DNA from: Odontesthes bonariensis
Lineage: Eukaryota; Chordata; Actinopteri; Atheriniformes; Atherinopsidae
Assembly: GCF_027942865.1 (NCBI RefSeq)
Contig: NC_134524.1
Location: 30,232,536 to 30,296,535 of the forward strand
Length of the DNA stretch: 64,000 nt
Direction: 5' to 3'
The position numbers and the translations under genes were made by a program. Below, piece by piece: positions 32,826-47,300 of the stretch. Within the stretch, counting starts at the first letter, position 1; the number at the start of each line of letters is the position of its first letter. The notes below the pieces were generated by a model that was not told where the DNA came from, did not search any database, and saw only the letters and a program-made list of their open reading frames with translations.

Positions 32826-35306
32826 TATTCTAAACAGTGAGGTGGAAAAATGAACACCTTGGAGAGAATAGTAGAAAAAGAATCTGTCTGACAACAAAGA
32901 AAAAGAACATCTTTATTTTTCTTATCAAGATACATTTAAGGATACAGCCAGAATTAAAAAACAAACAAACAAACAAAAAAAAAAAAACAGCCAACCAACC
33001 AAAAAAAACCAAACAAACAAAAAAAACACTTGAGAAAAAAGTTTCAATTGTAGAATGGTACTCTCTCAATCTTAGAAAATTCCACACCCTGACCCCTTTT
33101 GAATGTCAGTCCTTGTTTGAAATGACCAGCCCACCCAGCAAATGAGAGAGATCTTTGTGCCTATTAGAGCCATCTCCATTATTATGGAGCAGAATTACAC
33201 AGTTTACGTGTACAAAAATTCTAATATGCCAAATTTCCACTATCTTAACACACCTTAGTATTAACTACAAACTCATCACTCTTCTTTTCACAATTTCTCT
33301 GAGAAAACTATGCTCACATTCAGACCAAATGTACTTATAAAACAGTGTAATCCCCATTGTTTTGGGCATCCACAAGGATTTTAATGAGCCAATTAACCAC
33401 TTACTTTTAGTATTCGTCCTTACATGTTACAAAGTGATGGACTAAAATAAATAAAGCAAATGGCAGAACAAGTTGAGATTATTTTCACATCATCCCAAAT
33501 TCTCCATCAAAAATATTGCTTCTGTTCTGATTCATCACACTTATACAGAAGGTGATTAAAGCAGAATGAAAGAAATGAATGGTTACTGTTTGAAGAATGA
33601 AAAACAAAAAAGAAGCTTAGACCCGATTCTCTACATTACCATACTAATGGTTTATGTCTTATCAACAGACCGGTAGCAACAACTGTCAGATTCATTCAAA
33701 CTAATGTGACATTGTCAGATATGCTGTGGCTTTAGAACAGCATTGACATAGAATGTAATGTTTCATGATGGTTTTCAGGCTTTTTTCCTTTCTCTTGTTT
33801 GCCGTTGTTTCGATTTCTTGCAAAACTGGAACGTAGTAGTGAAAAAACAAATTTATTCTCACAACATGGCAGCCCACACAGCCATGATCATCTCCAAGAA
33901 ACAAGCCTGTGTTCTTTGCCTGCATTCTGCCTGTTCAACATCAGCGGGTGAGGTAACAAGAAGAGATGCCAGGCAACTTATCTTTTTCAAATGGGTTGCA
34001 TCTGTAATCAAGATACAGCAGAGGAAATACTTTGTGGCTTCACTGCAATATCTACTCATGTTCAGCTTCTTACAATGTGTATTGTGATTTACAGAAATTT
34101 ATTTGCCTAAAAAAAACAAACTAAAAAAAAAAAAACATATCAAAATACCAATCCGGTAGTTAAATCAAGACTGGTACATATAAATAAGGACTAAATTCAG
34201 AGTAAAAATGTTTTGGTAAAATGTGAACGCTTGAAAACATTTATCAAGTATGTAAGGTTTACAGGTTGTGCAGTTTTAAGCACATCACTTAATTCAGTTT
34301 AAGCTATTTGCAGGAGGATGCAACCTGATTGTAAGATGCATTTGCCAAAACAAAGCAAAAGAAAAAGTGTGCACACAAAAATCACACTTTCTTTCAAAAA
34401 ATTAAATGCCTGGTAGACTACACACATTAAATCCTTTGAATGGGCTCTCACTTTGTTGAAACTTTTGTCTGAACTTACACAATTTCAAACCGAAACTTTA
34501 GGATAGCTCAAGCTTGTTTGTGCACACATGAATTGTTTCTTACATATTAATTCCATGCAACAACATGAAGTGGCACAAACAGGATGAACCTCTATAACGG
34601 GGATTTGCGGCTCCTGATACATGATGCAGTACCAAACTAAAATGGCAGTAGATGGACGAGACCCTGCACTTGCATCAACTTGCACGAAGGCAGCTCTGTC
34701 AACATATCTACTGAACTTGTCCAATCACCATTTCCACAGTCAACTGGCTACAGTTAGCAGCTGGCAGAAATGTCACTGCTGGAATGGAGAAGAGGAGTGT
34801 CGAGTGAAATCTTCGAATCAGGGCAGACCTATGGCCAGCTAAAGCAGTCTCACAAGTGTTGCCCCCTCCAATTATGCATATATTTACAGAAAGAAAAATA
34901 CATGGAGGAAAAACAAAGTGTGCTTCGTCACCATTGTTTCAGGATGAAAAATATCAGTGTTTAAATTACACATTTAAAAACAGGTGGCATTAAAAAGGGC
35001 AGTAAAAGATCTGCAATAAAACACTACAAACCCTAAGATCTTGTGTCGGTGATGTATTGATGTATATCTGGTTCTTTAAATTAGATAAAAATGTATTGTC
35101 GTCAGGGTGTATGTCTGTATTTGTAAGTGTGTTGGACAAGCCAACCCTTGGGAAGAAAAACAAAGGATAAAGAAAGATGATGTTGAAAACAGGTAAAAAC
35201 AAGAGTACTGTATGGCATACTGTGCTGCCTCTAAGCCCCCACCCCCTCCCCAAATAACTCCCTCCCCATCCCCATGTCCTGTTAAAATATTTCCCATCAC
35301 TCCTCC
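32826..35306 (-). other. mta2 3' flank and probable 3' UTR
   Basis: The region lies downstream of the mta2 stop codon (35307) on the minus strand. Candidate AATAAA signals on the minus strand are at 34098-34103 and 33852-33857, and near 32911. The sequence is unique-looking and free of recognised repeats apart from an A-rich plus-strand stretch at 32955-33025. A long 3' UTR is plausible. Confidence 0.45.
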
Positions 35307-38300
35307 TTAGTCCTCCAGAACAATGGGCTCGTTGGTGCTGGGAGGGAGGAGGGGTACAGCCAGGGAGCGAGGTGGTGGCGGCAACTTGATCCGAACCAGG
35401 AGGTGAGGTTTCCTTGCTGCCCTGCGCATCTCTGACTGGGTGAGATGTTTTCTTAGAGCCCTGATGGAGCAAAATTGCCAAAAACAATACATTAGTCCAA
35501 GGCTTTTTAACTTTTACGGTCAGGTTTATCCAAATCCAACTGTATTATCAATTTCACTTGACAAAATAAAGTTTCATGAAGATGAAATGAGAAAATATTT
35601 ATCTCAACGGGAAACTATATTGTTGCAGTTAATTTTTTTTTTTAAAGCAGTCTTTATAAGCTTTCATTATAAAAAGTTATTGCTGCTGGCAGGAAGGACC
35701 TGCTGTATCTTTCTTTATTGCAGCAGAGCTGAGGAAGCCTCACACTGATCATGCGTTATTAAAAAGATGGTCAGAGTTGGTCTTTATGTTTACCGACTTC
35801 TGCAGCTTTCTTCCTTTAAACAACCAGCTGATGAAGGGGCTGAGCTATAGCCGGAAGCCAGGCAGTAACCTGCTAAGTGAACCATGAGTGAAAATAATAT
35901 GGGGAAAAACTTGAAATATCACACGTTTCTGGTCTTGAAAGCATACATTTGGGTGTTTTAAGGCACCCAAATGTATAAGACAAAAAAGCAAGTTCAGATT
36001 TTTTTAAATTTAAAATTGATGTCATTTCTCAAGTTGACTTCACCTCCTCTGCTAAGTCTCAACCTCTGAGCCCCTGAAGCAAAAAGAGGCTGGCTGATGC
36101 AGTGTTCTCAGAGTTTCACCCAACACATCAAGCCTTGCCCAGCAGCTTTTATTTGTTTTTTATTTTTTAGGAGTGTGAACTCTTATTCAATTGAGTTTTT
36201 ATTTTATTTTATTTGAATTATTGATTTATTATTTGTAATTCTAACTGAAGTATCTGGTGATGCCTAAAATCAGCTGGTCAGTGGTCATCAACTCTGAGAT
36301 AGCATTTCCCCAATTTCAAGATCTGCTAAGGACCAACAGATTTTATTATGTCCCAATACATAAAACTTCATCATATACTGCTGTTTAGCAGATATGCTGC
36401 CCCATATATTCCGAGATGACATTTGCTGTCGGTAGCTAACAGCAGGATGACAGCCTCTCTAATGGTCTTCCTTGTCTGTCAACGTCATCAGAAATACATT
36501 TATTTTCAAGCTGCACCATCCATGCCATTTAGAGCGGGTGGCAAACTAGCCTTGGACCTAATGAGGCAGGCAGCTGAACAGTCCATGCATGGATCAGATG
36601 GCCATTTTGCATGGCCATATCTTTATAACCTTAGAAGAATGGCTAATAGAACAGTCTTGACAGGGAATTGTGAGCTTTACTGTAAAATTTCTAAATATAT
36701 ACATATTTCGATGTCCTATTTCGACGTTTGACAAGTTACGTCCAGAATAATCACCACCACATTCAGTAGTTGTGAACACACGATGTATAGTGTGTGTTGG
36801 AAGCCATGAAGGTGGAAAAAAAGCTGGTGCTGGTGCTGCATTGACGTGTACCTGGTGTCCTTTGTGGCAACAAACACCACAGGGTTTGGAGCTTCTCCCT
36901 GGCTGACCTTCTGCCGCTTTATGACCGACTGAGAGGTGGTCCTCATGCCTGAAGTATACGGCCTCCCATTGGCAGGGTAGGGTACCCCTGTAGCCTGTGA
37001 ACCAATAAAAGACAAAATGGTAAATCGACTCTGCTGAGGCAAACAGCAGGTGCTAATAGCATACATGCTGGCTCAAAAGCTGGTTTCACATCATAATGAA
37101 TGTGCATCAGCTTTTGTCTAAATGTTTGACATGAAGCACACTTACTGGAGCACAAAGTCTAGCATTTTAAGTAAACTTCATTAATCATTTCTTTATTTGG
37201 AGACCTAATCAGGCTGTTGGAGGCAATAACCATGTTGGCCCGTTATTCAGTGCTGGAGTAAATGAACAGAAGGGTCTTGGAAGGGGCAATGAGGCGGACA
37301 CAAATCCAGTAACAGAGGAAGGATTCTAGTGACTAGATGATGGTTTGATTCCAGCAGGGGATCTTTTCTAATCTTGTCATTCAAGAAAGGTTAAAAAAAA
37401 AAATAATAATAAATGAGTCCAACAATATAAATAAACAACATAAAAATGTTTATAGATCCATTTTTTAAATGCAGATCTTATTTTGATGCCTGGATTCTGA
37501 TACCAAAACTCTCACTTGAACATTATTATAATCTATGTTGTCATTGGTAGTATTGTGTGAGGTTATACAAGGTTGCAATAAACCATTCAGCCAAAGATTT
37601 CATTTACAATTCACAGATACATATAGATATATAAAAGATTATATATAAAGATTGTGAAATTGTGGTCTGATACCAATACCAATGATTAAACTGAAACTTT
37701 GGTTGATAGCCAATACAAACTCAAATCAGTGAAATTGAAATAAACTAAACAATATTTCAGCTCTTCCTCACACTATCATTGAAAATGATTTCATACAAAT
37801 ATATTAACCAACTTTTATAATAACCTTTCACATGAGAAAAATCCGTAGTGTGAAAAATAACATTTTCAAAAGCTCTTTTAGTCTGTAAACGTTTTACCTA
37901 TTCAAAACTTTTTAGTAGGACAAACTGAAGACCTTTTCAGTAGGACAAACTGAAGACCTTTTCTTTGAACTATGCAGCTATCTATTGACACGTGTATAAG
38001 TTTCTGATATGCACTTTCTAAATGGTCTATGGTGGCTTCTTGTCTTTAACCTAGCTTTGCGTCATCTGCACAAGTTCACCACGCCTCTGTAACACATCAG
38101 TGAGTGTCTGCTGTATGGAGCTTTCCTTTGGTTTCCAAGACCATAAAAAAATTAAGTGTTACAGTATTCTTTAAGAAAATTAACTATTTTCTTAAGCAAA
38201 TCATTATTACATTATAATGCACTGCAGCCATGCAAAGAAGGAGTCCCCTCTCCAAGCACAGAGTCATTATTGCCTTGGGTGGAAGGGACATCCGTAGTGG

Positions 38301-41300
38301 TCCACCTCCAACTAAAGACACGAGCGCTACCAATGTAACTCCTGATGCTCCTTCATGTAATCATTTCGCAGATGCTTAATTAAATATGTAGAATTGTGTG
38401 GTCCAACACAACTTGCAACTTGTATGATGTTGGCTTCACATACAAGTTTGGCTTTCAACCGTTTTGAAAACAAAATATCACCAAGGACATCCTGAGTTAA
38501 AAAACACACAACTGTGCTCACTCCTTGGCATGCTCTGCTCGTATATCTAAACTCAGAGTTTAGATATGCAAGTTTGGCTTGAACCTGAACATATTTACAG
38601 TCATTTCAAATTTAGACAATGGAATCTGAAACCATTTGTAGTTCAGTGAATGATGCCAGTTACTACTTGGATCAGTTCCCATTGACAGTTCAGTGTGCTA
38701 AAGTTTACGTGATTATTTTGACATGCAGCGAAAACATTGTGTGGTGTGTGAGGAACACTGACGCTGTCAAAGCCTCTCTTTCCCAGCAGGCTTTGGCCCA
38801 CTCGAGGCTGGCTGGCCTGGTTCCTGTTTATGGGTGTTGGGGGTCCTCTGGATGCCTTCAGTTTCAGAGGAGCCGAGATGGCTGTAGGAACACAATAGGC
38901 TCAAATAAGGTGAAAAGTTGCAAGACATGTTCAATTCTAGCAATTTCCTTTCAAGAACAATGTGAACATATACAGTATATATCTATGTACGGTATATATA
39001 TGTATATGTATAAGAAAGGTGTTGATATTTTGAATGCTATTTCATTTTAGCTTGACATCTGATGGCAGAAACAGGGTAGTTAGCAGTAGCAGCAAGGTAT
39101 TTATTCATTTTCATTTTTCATGAGACCTCTAATTGTTGACTTTGTGATATTTTATGGACTACAGTCAACAACATTCATTTAGAGCAATTTCATATTCAAT
39201 TTGCAGGTCACATTAGGTGGTCTCACCTAAATCTTTCACTATGGTGGCCAGCGACTGTCGAGGCACCAGCTTAGTCGTTATAGGAGCTTTTGTGGCTTTG
39301 GGCAGCCTGATCATACCTAAAAAAACAAAAAAAACAAAACAAAGTTAAACCAAACATAAAAAACATGGATTACACTCATACCATCGTCTGCTTTGAATGA
39401 AAGCAGTAAACGTTTATAACATTTTACAACTTTACATGAAAGTAAATTTGGCAAAAAATGATCACATGAACTGCTTCATGTCATTACTCAATAGAGAAAT
39501 GTATTCATTGTACTTACACTCAGCTTTGACAGCATTGGCATTGATTGAGGCGTAGGGTCTGCGTGCGGCACGCCGTGGCTGCAAAATGTCCTCACACACC
39601 CGACGGGCAATGCGCGTAAGCTTGGTGGTCTGCAGGATAAAAGTCTGGCGGTTCTTGGCCAGCAGCTTGGCTCGCCCCTCATTGCGGGTGAAGGGTGACA
39701 TGCCCTGGACTTCCTGGCGTGTCATGTGAGCGCGTGGGCCCGACTCCTGGACAGAAATGTAAAAGGAGATGCAATGGATATGAAGCATCCAGGATACCTC
39801 AAAACATTTTACAAGGGCCTTTTTATCAACAATGTTCATCAATAGTGTACGGTTAAAGTCTGTACAGCTTTATATTCTAAAAGAGTAGACTGCAAAGACA
39901 GAGACTTACAGAGCCAGGTCGAGTAGCTCCCTCGAGCTGTGTTGGGGTCTTCAGGCCTCCATATTTTTTCCAGTAGATCCAGCAGGAGGCACACAGTCTG
40001 CACTGCATATTTGGGGGACCCCAGGCATACCATTGAGGAGACTGGGCCGCTAGACACAAAGGAGCAAACATTTGATCAAGAGGTAAGACTGAAATGTGCG
40101 ACATACAGTGTCTTGCCCCAGTGTATACCCCTCTTAACATTTTTCTTAGTTACCCTACAACCTGGGGTTCAAATTAATGTTTCTGGTGTTTTGAATCATT
40201 TGACCATCACAACATGCATACCATGTTTAAGGTACAAAGGGTTTTTAATGGTGAACAATCAGGAACCAAAAAAAGAAAACCTGACTGTGACATTTAACAA
40301 CAATGACAACAGTAATTTCAGTTTCTTTGGTTTAATTTTTCAAGCGCCTGTACTTACTGTGACAGCTCTCACAGCTGAGTCCTTTTTGAAAGCCTGCTGA
40401 TCCATTCATACCAGGTTTGCTGCCTGGCACCATTATCTGATTGGGGTTGGGTTTAGTACTGGTAAAGGCATAAGAGTGAGGAGATAAATAGCTGTTCTGA
40501 CATCAGTTTTAAATGGAGCACTTGACACATATACTCACTAGGTGGGGATGTACACTTGCTTGAGTTTGCTGTCTGCCTCTGCTGCCTTAAGTCGTTTCTG
40601 AGAGAAAAAACATTTACCTGATATAGACATGCACAATTCAAATGTAATAGTGCTCGTTTGTGTTGTGTGGCTTGCTGAAAAAAAAAAAACCTGTTGAATG
40701 TAGCGGTCGGTAGTCTTCCACATGTAGTAGAACTGGACCACACTGGCAAGAGACTTCCAGGGGAGCTAAGGGAAAAAAATAGTTTACTAAAAGAGTACAA
40801 ATGCAGGACACAAAACTCTATTATTCTTCTGGCTAATTACTATTTTCAGACTTGCTCTCCTATTTATTTACCTACCTAAACTTTCAGTTAACTTTATAAG
40901 AAATTTTGCTCAAAACATATGTACAATACAGAATAAATAAACACAAGCATTCAAAGCACACTTTGCGTTGGAGTTTTGTTCTTCTAAATTTTGACAACCA
41001 GATTCACATTTTACTCTAAATGTACAGTAACCTCCGAAAGTATGAACATCCAAACATTTTCTTTAGTTTAAGTCGACGACTGACGACTGAATGAGGAATA
41101 ACTCTGCATCTTTGGCTTTGATCACAACTCTGCAAATTGACCATCTTGGCAGTGAGTTTTACCAAGACAGCCAACTGAAGTCAGCAGTTGTGCATCTGTT
41201 GAGAGCATGGTTCCAACCCTGCGGGCCAAAATGACTTCTGTGGAGCTGAGGTTGTATAACTGAGGATGTGACTGATATCATCCTTCTCTTCTCCAAGTAG

Positions 41301-44300
41301 TTGCAAGTTGTACACAAATGGAGGTGTGCTTGGAGTCATTATTTTTAAGGGCTTTCCTTGAAAAACTCATTAGCACCGTACAGTGAGCTGGAACGAGAAC
41401 CATGTTGGTTAAGTATGACTTGAATTCAGTAAAGATCACCAGAGATGCATGTATTAAAACACCCCAAAGCAGGGCTATTCAAATGGCGGCCCGCGGGCCA
41501 CATGCGGCCCAGAAGCAATACCTGAGTGGCCCAACTTGTGGTTCAGCCTTTTTTGGCAGAGAAAAACCATGAAAAACACAGTTCGCGAAAATGAGCTCAG
41601 AATTCCTACAGTAGATCAGATAGTGAATGCAACACTCCACGTAGCCTAGCCAACCCACAAGGCAGCTCGTTGTTTTGAAAGTTACTGATAGAACCATGTT
41701 AGCAGCTCAACTCCAACTGAAAAAGTACATCTCTCTCAACCCTCAAACGAAAAATTGATGATGAAAACCGTCGTTTAAAGCCTGCCTGGGCGGAAAGATA
41801 CCGTTTTATTTTACCACCAACTCCAAACGCCAAACCTATTGCAAAGTAAACACACTTTGCAATGACACTGTTGCGGTACTTGAGGAGTATAATATCCGGA
41901 GACACCACCTGGAAAAACACCGACTTTGATTTCATTTCAAAAGGGAGACAACGTTTTGGGACCAATATATTCTTTTTAGTATTTTAAAGTGAAAAATAGA
42001 ATTGCTGTTACCTCAGGTTCTATTTATTTAGAGACGTTTTTATTGCACTTTTTGATGTTCTTATGTCAGATGGGTTAAAAGCGGAGGACAAATTTCGTGT
42101 GTATGCATGTATGCATGACAATAAATCTGATCTTAATCTTAATTTTATTTCAAAAGGGAAAACTATTTCATCACCATTGATGTGCACTTTTTGTTTTAAT
42201 ACCTGAGCTATTTCAGGAGTGAGAGTATTGCAACTACCTCAGTTCATTTAAAAGTTTCGAAATGTGTTTTACAAAAATATGAGGGGAAATGATGAATAAA
42301 CATCACATGTTATTTCATTATATTTGTGTTGGTTTGAAATTTGTCATTACCTCCTCCTTACTGACCGCTGAAAATGTCCGGCCCAGCTTAAGGTCGGTTT
42401 TAAAATCTGGCCCAACTGAATTTGTAATTGAATAGCCCTGTCCTAAAGCATCACTGATCCTCCCCAGTGCTTCTCTGTGGGCCTAGCACACTGAGGAATC
42501 CTACTTCAATCTTAGTGACAGTGACTTGTCTTTTTAGTCCAAAATCCAATATAGATGGGTCCTTGGTCCACTTAGTCTCTTCCTCTTGTTTTGGAGACGT
42601 AAGAGTGGTTTCTTTCTGAAAGCTCTAATCTGCAAGCAACCACCTGGAGCTGTCTAGGAACAGTTAAGAACTTGTCCCACACAGAAACTTGACCTCTAGG
42701 ATTATCCTGGACTCGCCACTGAGGGGCAGGTTAGAGCATGCCCACATGGACATACTGATATGAATATTTTTGCTTTAAAACTCGAAGTGACCATCTTGTT
42801 TCAAGGAAAAGTTCCTTCAGATTATTATTTGGAATGAATGGCAGAACAAGAGAACAGTATTGTGCGTTGAACCTGATCTTTCTCAAGCCGACACTGTAAC
42901 CGTATAACTTAAAAAAAAAAAAAAAAAAAAAGATTTCAAAAGATGCTTCAGAACCAACAATTAAGGTTGTCTTGAGAAAACCCAGATATTGTGTCTGAAA
43001 TATCAACTCTAATGTTACTGTAAAATTGTAGATAGAGTCGATACCTCAACCTCAAAGCTGTGATACCAAAGCGTGGAAATTTTCAAGCATATTGGTCCTT
43101 TCGGAGGGAACTGTATATTAGTTCTAAATGTAGCCAGAATTGGCATGTTTTCGCTGTGTGCAAAAAAGTTTAAAAAACAGCCTGTATGCATTTTTTCACT
43201 AATATTACCAGTAGCAAAGTTACCACAAACTTATTGTCACAAAGAGAAAAGAAGGAAAGCTCACAAAGTCCTGGCGGATGTCATTGAAGTCTTTGCCATA
43301 TTTTTCCAGAGCTTCCTCAAACAGCATGGCTTCGGAGGCGCTCCACTCCTCCATCTCATCACGACAGAGCACCGGACCCCCCTGGGGAACCAGGGTGGAC
43401 ATGGCTTTGGCCAGGTCATAGTTGTTCTTTTGCAATGTGTCCATAGCATGGAACTTTTTTTTAAAAGGGGAGAAAAGTGAATAGGGGGGAAATATTATAA
43501 CAGATTTAAATTTTCATAAACTGGAAATTACAAATAATCTATTGATACATAAATAAATAAATCATACACTTTGTCCAGATAAATAAAATGACAAGACATT
43601 AAGTGTGGAAAACAGTGTTTCCATCATATATACTTTGAAATGCCACTATTCTATTTACAGAGCTTTTAATATGAAACAACTGATACCGGATGTGGACACA
43701 CATAGGGGAAAATAAAAGAAATACATACTCCTACATACTCACTAGTTTAATAGATCCTCACAAAACTATCTAAGGTCCCAGTCTACTTCTCAATTCAAAA
43801 GTGTGTTAACGTTTATAACTTCAACATGACTGAGGCGGAATATCCAGTGTGTAACAATGAAAAGGATACACTAAATAGTAGCCCGTGAAAAGCATGGTTT
43901 GAATCGTTACATAGTGTTTATGTGCCCCTCACCAGTGTTATATCTCTGGAGGCTGCAGCGGCACTCATGTGGAGGCTGGGCTGGCGGATTGAGCTGCTAC
44001 AGTCCAAGGCTCGAGCAAATGTACCCACCGCTCTGAAACAAACAGATCACAACCACTGACCTATTGACCCTGATTATAAAACTCATGAGCATCTGTGTTG
44101 TAAATGGTGTCTACACAATAACCACTAGAGGGAGTATTTGACTGATGAACCAAACCATTTGAGGTTGGTAAATTCTTCCAAAAGCCAAACATTACATCAT
44201 TTTCAAATGTATTAGTAAATAAATGAATCAATCAATTCATTAATTAATCTAAAGTCAAGCTTAAGATCAATAACTAATACCCTTCAGAACTTCTCGATGA

Positions 44301-47300
44301 CAACAGCTTTAAAACTACATGTTAAGTTATTACAAACATCTGATTACAAATGAACTGCAGGGAACCCAGGAGAGAAAAAAAAAAAAAGTGGTTGCAATTC
44401 ATGTATTTTCTCAAGAAAAGTGGCTCTGCTGATAGCAGGTTCAGAATTCGCCATGGCAACAGGATTTAGTAATGGTGATGTAGCTGGGAGTCAGATAGCA
44501 GGGAAGTGCTACCTTGCAACCACCAGGAACTGGTCAATCTGCGGGTCTTTGAGCTGGTTGTTGGGGTCCCAGACTTTGGTCTCCAGCTTCTCCTGGATCC
44601 GGTTATCAGATTCACCTGTGAAAGGGAGGAATTGATTTCAGCATCTGCTTCTGGGCATTTAGGAAGGTGAATCCTTTCCAATCTATCATTAGTTTAAATC
44701 TCTTACATGCCTTGAAAGCATTTATGAAGCAAATTAAATGAGACTTAAGTATGGCTATTACATCAAGTTTTGAAAGTGCTGCTCACCTTCAGCTAGCTTG
44801 TCAGGAATCTCAGCCTGATATTTAGAGCCGACACGGATCTCCCCCTGGTCTGCCAGCAGTGTCTTCTGAACAGGGTCGAACACCAACGAGTAGAAGAAAC
44901 AGTCCTGGACAGAAGACTTGAAGGTTACAACTATGCCAAAAGCTTTGTGCTCCAACCGCTCTCGTTGGGCCTTTGTAATATGAAACTCAGATGCTAATGA
45001 CAGATAGTGTGACTGTGCCTTACTTCTTTCTCGAGGTAACCAGCCAAGACGTCAGTTTCATTGAGGAGCGTGACGTTACATTTCCCTCTGAGGAGACAGT
45101 GAGGAGCAGAGGGGATGTAAAGAATATTTCTCAGAAGTGAAATTAAGGGTTTATCTTAAATAAATAAATCAAATATGTCCAATTTAGGACAGTTCATCCA
45201 TTTTTTTGTAGCTTTTGGCCATTTTCAATACTAAAAAATAAGGCACCTGACTTCCATAATCCTATGACGTTTAGAGACAATTTTCTATGTATGGATTTTC
45301 AACTAAACTATTGACACTAGAGTCCGATCCAAAATGACCACCATGTAGAACACATGTGACCGTGTCCAATTACAGATTTTTGGGTAAACTATAAGTACTT
45401 TCACATGTCATTGGTTATCACACAGGGTATTTACTCTATGCTGGATGGGCTGCTTTTAAAAAAACAAAAAAAAACCCTGAAGAAATGAAGAGTATATTCA
45501 CTTCTCCAGCTACCACTACATCACTGGGCACATCTGTTTTTAAGAGGATTGATTACACTACCGTCTACCCAAAAATTTCAACACCGACCCAGTCTGGCAA
45601 GTTTGGAGTTGTAAACAACTTGAATCTGCTGCCAACAAATAAGGACAATACTGGTGCAGCTTCTTTTGGATTGATAAAAAGGTATGAGTGACAAATTTTC
45701 TTAAAAGAACATACAAAAAAAATGGACGAACCAAAAACAACACTGCCTTAATGTATGAGAATGGCTGTAGCAAGGATGATTTCCTCCGTAGATCATCTCC
45801 AACAGTGCTTGGCACACCAAGGACTTTGTCAGACCTGCAGCTTACTTGAAAACCTGCCACTGAACACGTACCGTATGTGAGTAGCAGGTAGAGATTCAAA
45901 CTGTCGAGACAGGAACAGTTCCCTGTGTTTGAGCTGGTGTTTCTGTTGTTCCGACAGCGTTGGCTGCTTCGACTCTTCCTCAAATTCTCCTACAAAACAA
46001 ACACATTAACATCAGCACTGCTTTTCTACTCTCATGGGATGAAATGTTGTGGCAGACAGCAAAAATTTGTACAGAATTCAAACACGTTTAACCTCTTTAC
46101 ATAAAGATGTAAAACACATATATGCAACTTATAGGCCAGGATCCCACCAGGCAGAGTAAACCACAAGGTCACTATTGCACTTCATGTAATGACAACAGCC
46201 TAAATGAACTAACTAAGATTATTAATGCAGTTAGAAATATCCTTGGTTCTAAATATTTATATCCATTTATTTAAGTCTATTTCATGTTCACTAATAGAGA
46301 TGCAAGATACAGGCAGATTTCAGCTGTGGGTAATGTTCTACAGTCCCTTGGTAAGTCCCATTCAGGATGAAAATCCATCTTCATATTATTTTTACATCAG
46401 CTTGCAATGTTTTGTATGTTCATGAATAATGATGTTTGTCCAAATCCCTGCTATATGTTTAATAAATCATAATTTTTCCATGTCAGACAAGAAAGTTTGG
46501 CTACTTGACAAGGAAAATTTATTGGTGACTTGTACAGAGGTCTGATTCTTGTCGGTCTGAACATATCCTTAAGTTTTATTCCACCAAATCCACAGATCTT
46601 ATATTTTGCTTCATGTTTGCTATCACAACTGACAGAGTTAAAAGGGTCAAATAATCAGGTCAAAGAAAAGTGCTTTGAATGCTCTAGTGTTTAGTTTTCT
46701 CTAAGAAATACAGGAACTATAAACTGTGGACCTGATCTTTGCCATCTAAAATGACACACTGACCCACCGCTATTAAAGGACAAAAGCAACACAGTTATTT
46801 GACACCAGAAGAACCATATGAAACCTATGGTTACATGCGGTAAGATATGATTAAATTAAGCTACAGATGGCTGTGGGCGTTTGTATGTCTGTTACTCAGC
46901 TGCTAGATTGCGCATTCCTAATTTCAGGCGGGTGAATAATTTGTTGCAAGGAGGGGAGGGCCTATTTTGCTCCATCTCTGTGGACTCCGCCCCTGCACTC
47001 AGCCACAGGAAACCCTGTGAGTGAGGGCATGGAAGAGAGAGAGAGAGAGAGAGAGAGAAATATAGTGAGGACAGTACTTTAAGCCCCACCCCTTTTCCTG
47101 TTAACCTCTCAACCCCCTCCTCCTTCCTCGTCTGTCCAGCTTGTCCCTGCCAAACTAAGTGGGAAACCCTGTGCACCAAACCTGAGGCGCCCATCACCCC
47201 CCCACCCCCCACATGTATCCCCAACACACACACACGCACCCACACACATATGTATACAGACACACACTATAAAAGCAACACAAAGACAAACACTCATTTT

